From Scybalousia_A sp963540815 (GTDB taxonomy: Bacteria; Bacteroidota; Bacteroidia; Bacteroidales; P3): a stretch of 64,000 nucleotides of DNA. The translations under genes and the position numbers were made by a program. Below, one piece after another: positions 44,760 through 53,295 of this stretch. The stretch lies in NCBI GenBank assembly GCA_963540815.1, contig CAUTQY010000002.1:1-64000 (forward strand). Reading direction: 5' to 3'. How positions within the stretch are numbered: position 1 is the first letter of the stretch; each line of letters opens with the position of its first letter. A model generated the notes under the pieces. The model searched no databases. It saw only the letters and a program-made list of their open reading frames with translations, and had not been told where the DNA came from.

Positions 44760-47700
44760 ATGGACCAACAAGACCAAAAAACCGTATTACTCGACGTAGA
44801 AGTGGGCAAGAGTATAGACAAAGCAATTGAAAAACTCGGGGAACTTTCTACTCGTATTAAAGCCCTCAAAGAACAACAAAAAGCGTACGAAAAACAATTA
44901 AAAGACGGCAAAATTTCTCTCGGAGAATACACCACTCAAACCGCAGACATCAACGCAACCATTAAAGCCCTTTCATCCATCACACAACAATACAGCGGAC
45001 TACTCAAAGACAATATAAAGCAATACGAACTGACAGACACCCCAATGAACCAACTAAGTGCACGGCTCTCTACTCTAAAAAGGGTATACCGCGACCTTAG
45101 TGCAGAACAACGAAACGACCCCCTAATCGGTGGAGAAATAAGATTGCAAGCAAAAGCACTTAACGACACCCTCAAAGAACTTGAAGCAGGCTACGGACAA
45201 TTTGGCAGAAACGTGGGTAACTACAACGAAGCAGCGCAAATCGTCACAGGCTCAATGCAAACCGAATTACGAAAACTAACCGAACAATTAAGTCAGCTCG
45301 CTTTGTCCGGGCAAAAAGGAACACAGGAGTACGAACAACTCGTAAAAAAAGCGTCGCAAATACGTGATGCAATAGCAGACACAAGAAAAGATATTAACCA
45401 ACGCGCAGACGACAACGCCAATATTAACGCCCTAGTCGCAGGCATACAAGTACTAACCTCGTCAATTACAATATTCCAAAGTGCTTTGGGTTTGTCTAAC
45501 GACGAAGCGGAAGAGTTCGCAAAAACCGTCCAAAAAATACAATTACTAATGGGCGCTCTGCACGCACTACAGACAATTAACAACCTTACTCAAAAACAGG
45601 CAATACTCATAACCAAAACACGTAACGCCTTAAACTCTATTTTCAACACCACTCTAACAAAGCAACTCGCAACCGAAAACCTCGCAATCGCAAGCACAAA
45701 AAAGCACTCAATCGCACTCGCAGCACAAAACACGATGACAAAAGCAGCGACCATTGCAACTAACATCTGGAATAACGTACTTAAAGCAAACCCAATACTT
45801 CTAATTGTAAGCGCCATAATCACACTCCTAACCGTCGGCTACAAACTTATTAAAATGTTTTCCTCCTCCGCAAAAGCAATGCGAACAATGGAGGACGTCG
45901 AAAATAAGTGGACGGAAACAATGGAAAAAAACACTCAAACAATCGAAAAACTCGAAACAAAAAGACAAACCGCAATAGACAAAACAAACTTCGAACAAAG
46001 AAAACGCATTATTGAACTAAAACGAAACGGCGCAACGGAAAAACAAATCGCAGACGAAACTTATAAATACGAAATAAAAAAACTTAACATAACCATTCAA
46101 ACTACCGAACAACTCGTCCAACAATACACTTTGCAACGTAACCAACTCATCGCACTCGCAAAGGTGCACGCACAAGCATTGTCCAAACTAGACAAAGACA
46201 GCGACAAGTATAAACAAGCAAAAGAAAAACTAACGGAATATAACAACCAAATAAAAGAACTAAACAATAACATTATCAAAGGCAACAACGCCATAACAGA
46301 CGCCAAACTATCAAAACAAGAAAAACAACTCGAAAAACAACCACAAAAACAAACAAAAACCTCAACCGGCGAAAGCCCAAGAGAAAAACAATATAAAAAA
46401 GAAAAAGCACTACTTGAACAACAAATTAAACTACAAGAAAAAAACCAAGAAATAGAAAAAGCCCTCGTCAGTGACAGCATAACCGAACAAATAGACCTCG
46501 AAGACAGACACCAACAACAAAAACAACAAAACCAACTCAAAACAATTGAACTAGAGAGAAAGTATAACAAAATAACCGAAAGCCAAGCACAAAACAAATA
46601 CGAACTACTCGCAAAAGAAGACGAGCTCTACCACATTAACAGACAAAAAAAACTAACCGACTACCTAAACCAAGAACTAGCAAAAACCGAAAAAACCGAC
46701 CAAGAAAAACTCAACCAACTAAAACAACAAAACCAAATCGCAATAACAGAATACGAAAAAGCCCTAAAAAAACAAGCAGGTATTTCTGACCAACTTTATA
46801 CACAACTTTTGGAAAAACCTACCACCCTGCCCGGATTTTCCAACGACCTGTTGCATAACTACCAAAACGAAATGGAAAACATACAAAGAAAAGTACAAGA
46901 ATACTCCATCACTCTTTACAACCAAGAACTAGCAGAACAGGACAGAATAAACAAAGAAAGTCTTACAAAAAGACTTGAACAACAAATGGAAATTATTAAT
47001 CAAAAGTACAATAACGACCTTATAAAATTCTCCGAAAACGAACAAAAGAAAACGGAAATCGAAATAAAGCGTTTGCAGGAAATTATTAACCTAAACAAAC
47101 AAAACAACCAAGACGTAACCGAACAAGAACAAGAATTAAACCAATTGCAAGCAAAGCAAAGAAAACTAAACCTAGATAACGACTTAATCCTAAACCTAAA
47201 AAGTCAACAAGAAATCTTTAACGCAAAAAAAGAATACTACATAAAAGAAATTGAACTCGCAAAAGACAACCAAGCAAAACGTAAAGAATTGGAAAACGAA
47301 CTTTTGGAACTCGAAAAACAAAACAACCTACAGCGTATTGAACTATTCAACAACTACACAACGCAAGTCTCTACCATTGCAACAAATCTTAACTCGCTTT
47401 TGTCCGCGCAGGAACAAGCAAAAACACAAGAGTACGAAACCCAAACGGAAAGAAAAAAGGAACTTTTGCAAAACCAACTTTCCGCAGGTATTATTTCTCA
47501 AACCGAATACGATAACGAAATAGCAAACTTAGACGCACAACTCGACAAGAAAAAACAAAAACTTTCAAACCAACAGGCTTTAAGAGAAAAGAAACTCAAA
47601 ACTTACGAAACCATAATTAACACCGCAAGCGCTATTATGAAAGTTTGGGCAGAAATGGACCCTATCAGCGCCGCAATAACAAGCGCAATTGTTGCTACAA

Positions 47701-48035
47701 CAGGCGCGATACAACTCGCTACCATTAACAAAACTCCTCTACCAAAAGCAGAAAAAGGAGGACTAATTAAAGGAAAAAGACACTCACAAGGTGGTACGAT
47801 TATTGAAGCAGAGGACGGAGAAATGATTATTAACAGAAAAAGCACTCAAAAATACAGCGACCTCTTGCAAGCAATTAACAATAACAATATCAAACCTATT
47901 GGTATAAAACAAAATAACAACGAGATGCTACAATTGCAACAAGCAATTAAGGACCTAAAAGTTTATGTAAGTGTGGAGGACATTAACAGAGGACAAAAAA
48001 ATTATGCCAAAATACAAAACAACGCCAATTTTTAA
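44760..48035 (+). CDS. Tail tape measure protein
   Basis: A 1091-residue protein. The N-terminal 220 residues are helical with Q- and K-rich coiled coil. Residues 270-370 include a hydrophobic pair of helices (ATIATNIWNNVLKANPILLIVSAIITLLTVGYKL). Long coiled coil rich in Gln/Lys/Glu runs to about 950, and a small C-terminal domain has KGGLIKGKRHSQGGTIIEAEDGEMII, a fold common at the end of Bacteroidota phage tape measures. It sets tail length and helps DNA exit. The coding strand is very A/C-rich. Its last four bases overlap the converging minus-strand gene. Confidence 0.88.
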   Translation: MDQQDQKTVLLDVEVGKSIDKAIEKLGELSTRIKALKEQQKAYEKQLKDGKISLGEYTTQTADINATIKALSSITQQYSGLLKDNIKQYELTDTPMNQLSARLSTLKRVYRDLSAEQRNDPLIGGEIRLQAKALNDTLKELEAGYGQFGRNVGNYNEAAQIVTGSMQTELRKLTEQLSQLALSGQKGTQEYEQLVKKASQIRDAIADTRKDINQRADDNANINALVAGIQVLTSSITIFQSALGLSNDEAEEFAKTVQKIQLLMGALHALQTINNLTQKQAILITKTRNALNSIFNTTLTKQLATENLAIASTKKHSIALAAQNTMTKAATIATNIWNNVLKANPILLIVSAIITLLTVGYKLIKMFSSSAKAMRTMEDVENKWTETMEKNTQTIEKLETKRQTAIDKTNFEQRKRIIELKRNGATEKQIADETYKYEIKKLNITIQTTEQLVQQYTLQRNQLIALAKVHAQALSKLDKDSDKYKQAKEKLTEYNNQIKELNNNIIKGNNAITDAKLSKQEKQLEKQPQKQTKTSTGESPREKQYKKEKALLEQQIKLQEKNQEIEKALVSDSITEQIDLEDRHQQQKQQNQLKTIELERKYNKITESQAQNKYELLAKEDELYHINRQKKLTDYLNQELAKTEKTDQEKLNQLKQQNQIAITEYEKALKKQAGISDQLYTQLLEKPTTLPGFSNDLLHNYQNEMENIQRKVQEYSITLYNQELAEQDRINKESLTKRLEQQMEIINQKYNNDLIKFSENEQKKTEIEIKRLQEIINLNKQNNQDVTEQEQELNQLQAKQRKLNLDNDLILNLKSQQEIFNAKKEYYIKEIELAKDNQAKRKELENELLELEKQNNLQRIELFNNYTTQVSTIATNLNSLLSAQEQAKTQEYETQTERKKELLQNQLSAGIISQTEYDNEIANLDAQLDKKKQKLSNQQALREKKLKTYETIINTASAIMKVWAEMDPISAAITSAIVATTGAIQLATINKTPLPKAEKGGLIKGKRHSQGGTIIEAEDGEMIINRKSTQKYSDLLQAINNNNIKPIGIKQNNNEMLQLQQAIKDLKVYVSVEDINRGQKNYAKIQNNANF

Positions 48036-48568
48036 GGGTTTAAATCCTTATGCTCGCTTAAATACATATCACGTAAAGGTATGGCAAGAATATAGCAAAT
48101 ATCCATTAGGGTTATTTCTACTTTCCTGCCTTCTATTTCCAACAAAGGCGCCGTATATACGTAATTTTGTATATCTTTAAAAATTTCAGTGTTTGAAAAA
48201 GACAAGCACGCTTCAACGCAATAAGTCTCTACTTGTAAAGCAGTAGCAGGCTTTTTGTTATCTATATAGGAAAAGAAAACATTTCTATTTGCTCGCAAAA
48301 ACTCATCACCACATATTTCTTTAAAAATCTTTTGTGATACGGGGGTAAGAACACGCGGAGAGTGTTTAACCGACAACCACAACGGAGTGTCCTTATACTT
48401 GGAGGCTAACAATAATTTAATATTCTCTATTTCGGAGGCATTCTTGTCCGTTTGTGTCTTTGTTAATTGTATTTCTTTTATAAAAACACCTATTTTGAAC
48501 ACAAAAACAAACCACGAACCGATTAAACCGACAACCGAAACAACAGCAACAATTAAGGAAATATTCAT
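48032..48568 (-). CDS. Membrane-anchored cargo protein, antisense to the tail operon
   Basis: A 178-residue protein: an N-terminal transmembrane helix (SLIVAVVSVVGLIGSWFVFVFKI), a short coiled coil (TKTQTDKNASEIENIKLLL) and a soluble domain of about 110 residues with no motif I know. It lies on the minus strand between the tape measure and a repeat-terminator block. Architecture and position resemble phage accessory proteins acting at the inner membrane, such as superinfection exclusion proteins. Function unknown. Confidence 0.65.
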   Translation of the reverse strand: MNISLIVAVVSVVGLIGSWFVFVFKIGVFIKEIQLTKTQTDKNASEIENIKLLLASKYKDTPLWLSVKHSPRVLTPVSQKIFKEICGDEFLRANRNVFFSYIDNKKPATALQVETYCVEACLSFSNTEIFKDIQNYVYTAPLLEIEGRKVEITLMDICYILAIPLRDMYLSEHKDLNP

Positions 48569-48659
48569 AAGTCTTTATCTTTAACTAAATTAAAACGAAA
48601 AAAGACAAAAAAAATTATAATCTTTAAAAACCTACCTATCTCTGCAAAAAATAATCATT

Positions 48660-48752
48660 ATGGAAACAAATAAAAATCACATTACTTTTGCTTTAAATGA
48701 TATTGTTAAACACTTTAACCTCCGCGACTTGTTAAGTGTGCAAATTATGTAA
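48660..48752 (+). CDS. Possible 30-residue peptide
   Basis: A short ATG frame just before the 71-bp repeat. The peptide is METNKNHITFALNDIVKHF and eleven further residues. No family and no clear ribosome site. It may be real or only leader RNA. The surrounding gap 48569-48985 otherwise holds the repeat and two terminators. Confidence 0.25.
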   Translation: METNKNHITFALNDIVKHFNLRDLLSVQIM

Positions 48753-48772
48753 CTACCTAACAACCAAAACAC

Positions 48773-48843
48773 AACCAAACAAAGAAAGAATTTAACGAAA
48801 CAAAGAAAGAAAAAATCGAATCAAAGAAAGAATTTAACAAAAC
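48773..48843 (+). repeat. 71-bp phage repeat, copy 1
   Basis: 67 of 71 bases match 62162-62232. Internally it is about three units of a CAAACAAAGAAAGAATTTAA-like sequence. A terminator hairpin follows at once in both copies. Confidence 0.85.
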
Positions 48844-48845
48844 AA

Positions 48846-48874
48846 GCAAAGTGTTTTACTTTGTCTTTTTTTTT
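48846..48874 (+). terminator. Terminator after repeat copy 1
   Basis: A short stem GCAAAGT/ACTTTGT around GTTTT, followed by T9. It would end plus-strand transcription from the tape measure operon. Confidence 0.6.
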
Positions 48875-48919
48875 ATTCTTTATCCTTTCATTTGAGCAGA
48901 AGACTCCAAAAACGAAAAA

Positions 48920-48950
48920 GCGGGAAACCTTTTAAGGCCCCCCGCAAAAA
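48920..48950 (-). terminator. Terminator after the HU-like gene
   Basis: GCGGG (48920-48924) pairs with CCCGC (48941-48945), with an inner CCTT/AAGG helix. On the minus strand it is followed by TTTTTCGTTTTT. Confidence 0.65.
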
Positions 48951-48985
48951 ATAAAAAATATGGAAACAATGAACGAAAAGAAAGT

Positions 48986-49393
48986 CTATTGTGTTACGTA
49001 ACCCTTAGGGTTTTCGCTTCTTTCTACTACACCCGTCGCTTTCATCTGTTTACGAAAACTAACGCAAGGGTAGAAACGAACCGACTTATTTACGATAGTG
49101 GATGCGTCAACCTCGGCCAAGGTGTTTTTTGCTTTTGCACTTATGCAAGGTATGAAATGCCCCAAATGCGGGAACTTAACCGCCTCACCATTCTTTACGT
49201 GGCGCTTTATAACCATTTCCAACGCAGACAAACAACCTTCAACATCGGCAACAGACAACGCAGTAGCCTCGCTTATTTCAGTCGCTATTTGGTTAATGTC
49301 AACGTCAGCACCGCGCCAAAGCGTAGCAAGGTATTTCTCACCCGGATTAGAACCAACGCTTATTTTTCTTTTTACTTTTGTGTATTGTAACAT
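48986..49393 (-). CDS. HU-family DNA-binding protein (Bacteroidota HU-HIG type)
   Basis: A 135-residue protein beginning with MLQYTKVKRKISVGSNPGEKYLA. The N-terminal helices include DINQIATEISEATALSVADVEGCLSALEMVI, followed by GEAVKFPHLGHFIP, the hallmark of long Bacteroidota HU-like proteins. It would bind DNA, perhaps organising the phage genome or acting in packaging or regulation. It is divergent from the terminase operon with a shared 160-base regulatory region and carries the 13-base box upstream. Confidence 0.8.
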   Translation of the reverse strand: MLQYTKVKRKISVGSNPGEKYLATLWRGADVDINQIATEISEATALSVADVEGCLSALEMVIKRHVKNGEAVKFPHLGHFIPCISAKAKNTLAEVDASTIVNKSVRFYPCVSFRKQMKATGVVERSENPKGYVTQ

Positions 49394-49406
49394 AATTAAT
49401 TAGAAA

Positions 49407-49419
49407 GTTTTAAGTTGTT
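49407..49419 (-). promoter_or_regulatory. AACAACTTAAAAC box 4, minus strand (13 nt before ATG 49393)
   Basis: Exact match on the minus strand upstream of the HU-like gene, so the box follows gene direction. Confidence 0.65.
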
Positions 49420-49437
49420 TTGTTTAATAAATTTGTT

Positions 49438-49449
49438 TTGTTGCAACAA
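49438..49449. promoter_or_regulatory. Palindromic operator candidate TTGTTGCAACAA
   Basis: A perfect 12-base palindrome just downstream of the HU-like -7 element. A partial second copy (TTGCAACAA) lies at 49475-49483 between the -33 and -7 regions. A repressor site is plausible. Confidence 0.45.
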
Positions 49450-49452
49450 GTA

Positions 49453-49484
49453 CAAATATATGAAAAAAAAATAATTGCAACAAA
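49453..49484 (-). promoter_or_regulatory. Promoter of the HU-like gene
   Basis: On the minus strand TTTG (49481-49484), a 20-base spacer and TATATTTG (49453-49460), matching the Bacteroidota -33/-7 pattern. Confidence 0.6.
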
Positions 49485-49509
49485 TAAAACAATAATAAAC
49501 TTTTTTTAT

Positions 49510-49517
49510 TATATTTG
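49510..49517 (+). promoter_or_regulatory. Putative -7 element of the terminase-capsid operon
   Basis: TATATTTG, 38 bases before the small terminase ATG. No normal -33 element, as may be expected of a late promoter needing an activator. Confidence 0.4.
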
Positions 49518-49555
49518 CATTTGATTTATAGACAATTAGGAAAAACAAAACAACG

Positions 49556-49888
49556 ATGAACTCTAAGGAACACAGAAAAGAGGATTTTTTGCAACTTTTG
49601 GAAAAAAACTTAGGGGTAATTTCACCTACCTGCAGGCAATTGAATATGGAAAGACAAACCTATTACAATTGGATTAAAAAGGATAGTGAATTTGCCCAAA
49701 AGTGCAAAGAAATACAAGAGGTTGCAGTTGACTTTGTAGAGAGCAAACTATTTGAAAACATAGCAAACGGAGATACGACAAGTATTATATTTTTCCTAAA
49801 AACAAAGGCAAAACACAGAGGATATAACGAAAAAAGTACCCTTAACATAGAAGCCGACAAAGAGATTAAAATTGAAATAGTAAAGTAA
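49556..49888 (+). CDS. Terminase small subunit-like HTH protein
   Basis: A 110-residue protein with a phBC6A51-type helix-turn-helix: FLQLLEKNLGVISPTCRQLNMERQTYYNWIKKDSEF. A helical second half ends FFLKTKAKHRGY, common in small terminases. It would recognise the packaging site. It is the first gene of the capsid operon, although the large subunit lies 9 kb further on. Confidence 0.75.
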   Translation: MNSKEHRKEDFLQLLEKNLGVISPTCRQLNMERQTYYNWIKKDSEFAQKCKEIQEVAVDFVESKLFENIANGDTTSIIFFLKTKAKHRGYNEKSTLNIEADKEIKIEIVK

Positions 49889-49921
49889 GAATATGGACAA
49901 AAACATTATTTTACAATACAA

Positions 49922-49934
49922 AACAACTTAAAAC
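49922..49934 (+). promoter_or_regulatory. AACAACTTAAAAC box 5 (3 nt before ATG 49938)
   Basis: Exact match with the short spacing class. Confidence 0.65.
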
Positions 49935-49937
49935 TAT

Positions 49938-50978
49938 ATGATTAAAATTGACGTACACAACATTATCGAAAACCGAACACAAGCATTTTTCTTTTACGGA
50001 AGCAAGGAGTATTTTTTCGGCTTGGACGATTTGCGAGAAATATTGGAAAGCAACCCTAACGACAACGAAATAACCCTTAACATTCATTGCTCGGGAGGAA
50101 GCGTAAGCGAAGGGCTCGCTATTTACGACTATTTGCGCACGAGCGGAAAAACCATTTACGCAAACATAGAGGGAGATTGTCACTCAATGGCAATTGTTCT
50201 CTTACTCGCCGCTCCACCAGAGAACAGAACCTGTCAAAAGAACGCAAGCGCACTTATTCACAAGGTTACACAGTTCGTAGTAGATGACTTAACAGGTGAC
50301 CAAGCAACGAAAATCGCAGACGAAATAAAAACACTACAAGAAAAAATATTATACATTTATGCCGACAGAACAGGCAACAACATAGATTTTTTGCGTAATG
50401 CGATGGACGAAGAGAAAACAAGAGACGCAAATTTTCTCTTAACACATAATTTTGTTAGTAGAATAAACGATTATAATACAAATCTTAAAAAACAAAACAT
50501 GATGAAGCAGACATTATTGCAACGTGCCAAAAACTTTTTGGAAGGTAAAGGCGCATCGAAAAACTTTGTCTTTACAGACGAGGAAGACAACAAACTATTT
50601 GAAACCTCTATAAAAGAGGACGCTCTCGAGATAGGTATGGAGGCAACACCCGACGGTATTTTTACACTCGCAAAAGACACCTCAACGCTTAAAGCAGGTA
50701 GTGTAATAACCGTTGAAGATGGGAAAATTGTTGAAATAATACCTTATGAAGACGATGAGGTTAAAAAATTGCAAGAGGAAACGGGGGAGAATATCACCAA
50801 TATTAAAACCCTCAAACGCTTACGAGACCTTATAAACGAAAATAAGGAACTAAACGAAAAAATCAACCAAGCAAGAGACCTCATAAGTGACTTTATGATA
50901 GATGAAAGACAACCGTTTAACAAAATTACATCACCGGATAACGTTATAACAAGATTAAAACAAAACAGAAACAAGTAA
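49938..50978 (+). CDS. ClpP-like prohead protease with scaffold-like tail
   Basis: A 346-residue protein. Residues 1-185 form a ClpP/SppA-type serine protease: oxyanion motif GGSVSEGLAIYD near 53, Ser83 in GDCHSMA, His108 in ALIHKV. Residues 200-346 are helical with a coiled coil (LRDLINENKELNEKINQARDL) and resemble an internal scaffold. A protease fused to scaffold just before the capsid gene is a usual head-maturation arrangement. Confidence 0.85.
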   Translation: MIKIDVHNIIENRTQAFFFYGSKEYFFGLDDLREILESNPNDNEITLNIHCSGGSVSEGLAIYDYLRTSGKTIYANIEGDCHSMAIVLLLAAPPENRTCQKNASALIHKVTQFVVDDLTGDQATKIADEIKTLQEKILYIYADRTGNNIDFLRNAMDEEKTRDANFLLTHNFVSRINDYNTNLKKQNMMKQTLLQRAKNFLEGKGASKNFVFTDEEDNKLFETSIKEDALEIGMEATPDGIFTLAKDTSTLKAGSVITVEDGKIVEIIPYEDDEVKKLQEETGENITNIKTLKRLRDLINENKELNEKINQARDLISDFMIDERQPFNKITSPDNVITRLKQNRNK

Positions 50979-50989
50979 GTATTAACAAA

Positions 50990-51002
50990 AACAACTTAAA
51001 AC
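50990..51002 (+). promoter_or_regulatory. AACAACTTAAAAC box 6 (9 nt before ATG 51012)
   Basis: Exact match upstream of the major capsid gene. Confidence 0.65.
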
Positions 51003-51011
51003 GACATAACT

Positions 51012-52037
51012 ATGGTAAATATAGATTTGAGCGCTTTTAACGATACCTTTAAAGGCGATAACTTAAAGGCAATTTCCCAGTTTGTAGCGGAAAAAATGGC
51101 GGAAATTTCAGACCTTAACAAATATGTTACAATTTTTGATGATACGGTATTTAATACCGAACTCGGATTTGTAGGAGACACCGGCCTTATAGGTAAGAAA
51201 GGCTTTCCTACCGGAGATTCCATTGCTAACGACGATTATAACCTTTCGGTGAGAAAAGTAACCTTTGAGCCCAAACAATGGGGCGCACGTTTGATGGTGG
51301 ATTATTCTAACTTCATAACCAATTGCGGAGTGTATGCCCTTAAAAAAGGATGCAGAATCGCAGACCTACAAGATACCGACATAATGGAGGTACTTATAGA
51401 TAGTGTTGCAAGGACGTGTGAACGCTTCAAATGGAGGTTATTTTTCTTTAATAACACTCAAATAACGGTGAGCGCAAGCGGCACACCGGGAGACCTTAAA
51501 GAAAATACGGACAAAGGTTATTTTGATATCATAGACGGCTTGTTTACACAGATGCTAAAACAAATAACCGTAAACGCAGACCAGAAAGTAACCTATAACG
51601 GCGCAAAGATTGCCGAAACTTTGGAAAAAGTTTATTTCAACGCACCTGTAACTTTGAGAGACCAGGACGACCAAATAATACTTTGCACCCAGTCCTTCGC
51701 AGACCAATATCGCAAAATGCTCTCCTCAAAGGGTGAATTGGAAAGTATGCTTCGCAACCTCGAGAACGGTAAAAAAGTACTTACCTATCAGGGCGTAGAG
51801 TTAGTACCTATCAAAATTTGGGACGAAATACTTAACGCTTATTTTGACACGACAACCTCAAAGACCCGCGCAGTCTTTACTTCTAAAAGTGTTTTGGGCT
51901 GTGCAACCGACAGCATGGACGCTTTCAAAGACTTTAATATTTGGTATGACAACTACAGACGTCAGGTATTCATAGACATTGCAGGCAAAGCGGACGCAAA
52001 ACTTCTTAACCCTGAAATGTTTGTTTATTGTTATTAA
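51012..52037 (+). CDS. Major capsid protein
   Basis: A 341-residue protein resembling Bacteroidota phage capsid proteins of the HK97 type. It starts with a short helical arm, then has GLIGKKGFPTGDSIAND, FEPKQWGARLMVDYSN and a C-terminal KDFNIWYDNYRRQVFIDIAGKADAKLLNPEMFVY. The position right after the protease/scaffold gene and the absence of a long N-terminal delta domain (the scaffold is in the preceding protein) agree. Confidence 0.85.
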   Translation: MVNIDLSAFNDTFKGDNLKAISQFVAEKMAEISDLNKYVTIFDDTVFNTELGFVGDTGLIGKKGFPTGDSIANDDYNLSVRKVTFEPKQWGARLMVDYSNFITNCGVYALKKGCRIADLQDTDIMEVLIDSVARTCERFKWRLFFFNNTQITVSASGTPGDLKENTDKGYFDIIDGLFTQMLKQITVNADQKVTYNGAKIAETLEKVYFNAPVTLRDQDDQIILCTQSFADQYRKMLSSKGELESMLRNLENGKKVLTYQGVELVPIKIWDEILNAYFDTTTSKTRAVFTSKSVLGCATDSMDAFKDFNIWYDNYRRQVFIDIAGKADAKLLNPEMFVYCY

Positions 52038-52062
52038 TTAATAATGTTTAATCTCTCCTAAA

Positions 52063-52094
52063 TAGTAGAGTGGTGTTTTGTTGCCACTCTACTA
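52063..52094 (+). terminator. Hairpin between capsid and tail-tube genes
   Basis: A perfect 11-bp stem (TAGTAGAGTGG with CCACTCTACTA) with a 10-base loop, followed by CATAGG instead of a T-run. More likely a partial attenuator or RNA-processing/stability hairpin than a full terminator. Confidence 0.55.
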
Positions 52095-52125
52095 CATAGG
52101 AAAAACAAAAGAAAGGTAAAAAATT

Positions 52126-52707
52126 ATGGCTTGTGAAAATATTTTAAAAGGCTTAAAGGCTTTTGATTGCGAAACCGCTTTCGGAGGCACGACAGGTAGG
52201 GTAATTTTGATAAATTACGATGACATAAACCGCTCGTCAGTAACTATTACGGACGGCAACGTTAGTGCTTTAACATTGGCAACAGGTAAGAAAGGAGTCG
52301 TATTTGAAGGCGCAACAAACAACGCAAATATAGGTTCTTTCTCTTTCTCACAGGGTACGTACGGCTCGGGAAATTACACCCATACCTTAGAGTTAAGAGA
52401 CTTTAAAGGGGGTGCAAATGCTTATTCTTTCCTACAAGGTTTAAAGACAAATAACGTAGTTGCAATAGTAGAGACAAAGTATAAGGGAGACAACGGAGAA
52501 TGTGCTTATACCGTCTATGGCTTAAATTGCGGATTGCAACTTTCGGCACACGAAGGTACGACGGAGTTCTCCGATGGCGTCATCTCAACGATAACGCTTT
52601 CAACCTCCGAAAGCTCTCCCGAACCTATGCAACCTATAAACATTTTTAAAACCGATTATGCGACCACAAAAACACTTATCGAAAGTTTGGTAACCGCTAC
52701 TCCGTAG
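52126..52707 (+). CDS. Tail tube-like protein
   Basis: A 193-residue beta-rich protein with MACENILKGLKAFDCE at the start and repeated short strands (ITDGNVSALTLATGKKG, FSFSQGTYGSGNYTHTLEL). The pattern resembles Bacteroidota phage major tail tube proteins, and the gene follows the capsid gene. Call by fold look and position only. Confidence 0.55.
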   Translation: MACENILKGLKAFDCETAFGGTTGRVILINYDDINRSSVTITDGNVSALTLATGKKGVVFEGATNNANIGSFSFSQGTYGSGNYTHTLELRDFKGGANAYSFLQGLKTNNVVAIVETKYKGDNGECAYTVYGLNCGLQLSAHEGTTEFSDGVISTITLSTSESSPEPMQPINIFKTDYATTKTLIESLVTATP

Positions 52708-52741
52708 GTTAAAGATTAATAGTCTTTTCATTTTATTATAT

Positions 52742-52781
52742 TATTTTTGCAAAAGGGCGGGTAAATGCCCGCTCTGTTTTT
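52742..52781 (+). terminator. Terminator/attenuator with an embedded -7-like element
   Basis: TATTTTTG at 52742-52749 is followed directly by an 8-bp hairpin (AGGGCGGG with CCCGCTCT, one wobble; 52754-52775) and GTTTTT. The hairpin loop contains an in-frame ATG (52765), which argues that the next gene starts at 52798. Confidence 0.6.
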
Positions 52782-52797
52782 AAAAAACATAGAAGCG

Positions 52798-53262
52798 ATG
52801 GAGGAAAGATTAAAAACATTTCAAAACTATTTCAGACAGGAAAATAATAAGTTAGAGGACGATAACGCTATTATTAATTTCTTTAAAAAAGAGACGAATT
52901 ATAAACTTTTGGACGAATTAAAGGTTTTGACTTACTACTACTTTAAAGAGAAAATAAAAGGGTGCAAGAATTGTATTGTAGATTATTTTTTTAGAATAAT
53001 GTACCTAAACCCGCAACAATTACAAAAAAAACAATACAAGAACAAAACGATATTAAGGGGGGTAGTCTTACAGGATTACAAAAACAATTACACTATGGAA
53101 AACGTAACTTATACTAACGCTACTCCCCTATTGTTGGAGTACTATTATGAAAACTACCCCGAATACAGGGTTTATTTTGCAGAAGTAGCTACACAGGAAC
53201 CACCTCAAGAGACCACACAACAGGAACCACCAACACAAGAGACAAAAGAGAACAACGAGTAA
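52798..53262 (+). CDS. Hypothetical phage protein, possible tail/connector accessory
   Basis: With start at 52798 (GATGGAGG context) it has 154 residues. It is helical, rich in Tyr and Lys, with a two-Cys motif KGCKNCIVDYFFR near residue 61. The tail is Pro/Gln/Glu-rich (TQEPPQETTQQEPPTQ) and looks unstructured. No family recognised. It lies between the tail tube and portal genes. Confidence 0.5.
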   Translation: MEERLKTFQNYFRQENNKLEDDNAIINFFKKETNYKLLDELKVLTYYYFKEKIKGCKNCIVDYFFRIMYLNPQQLQKKQYKNKTILRGVVLQDYKNNYTMENVTYTNATPLLLEYYYENYPEYRVYFAEVATQEPPQETTQQEPPTQETKENNE

Positions 53263-53278
53263 AGAAAACAGAAAACAA

Positions 53279-53292
53279 AACAACTTAAAAAC
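53279..53292 (+). promoter_or_regulatory. AACAACTTAAAAAC box 7 (3 nt before ATG 53296)
   Basis: Box with one extra A, short spacing class. Confidence 0.6.
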
Positions 53293-53295
53293 GGT

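Noticed and set aside
45293..47845. Minus-strand frames across the tape measure gene
   Set aside because: Antisense by-products of A/C-rich coding DNA; Ser/Cys/Phe-rich peptides with no domain.
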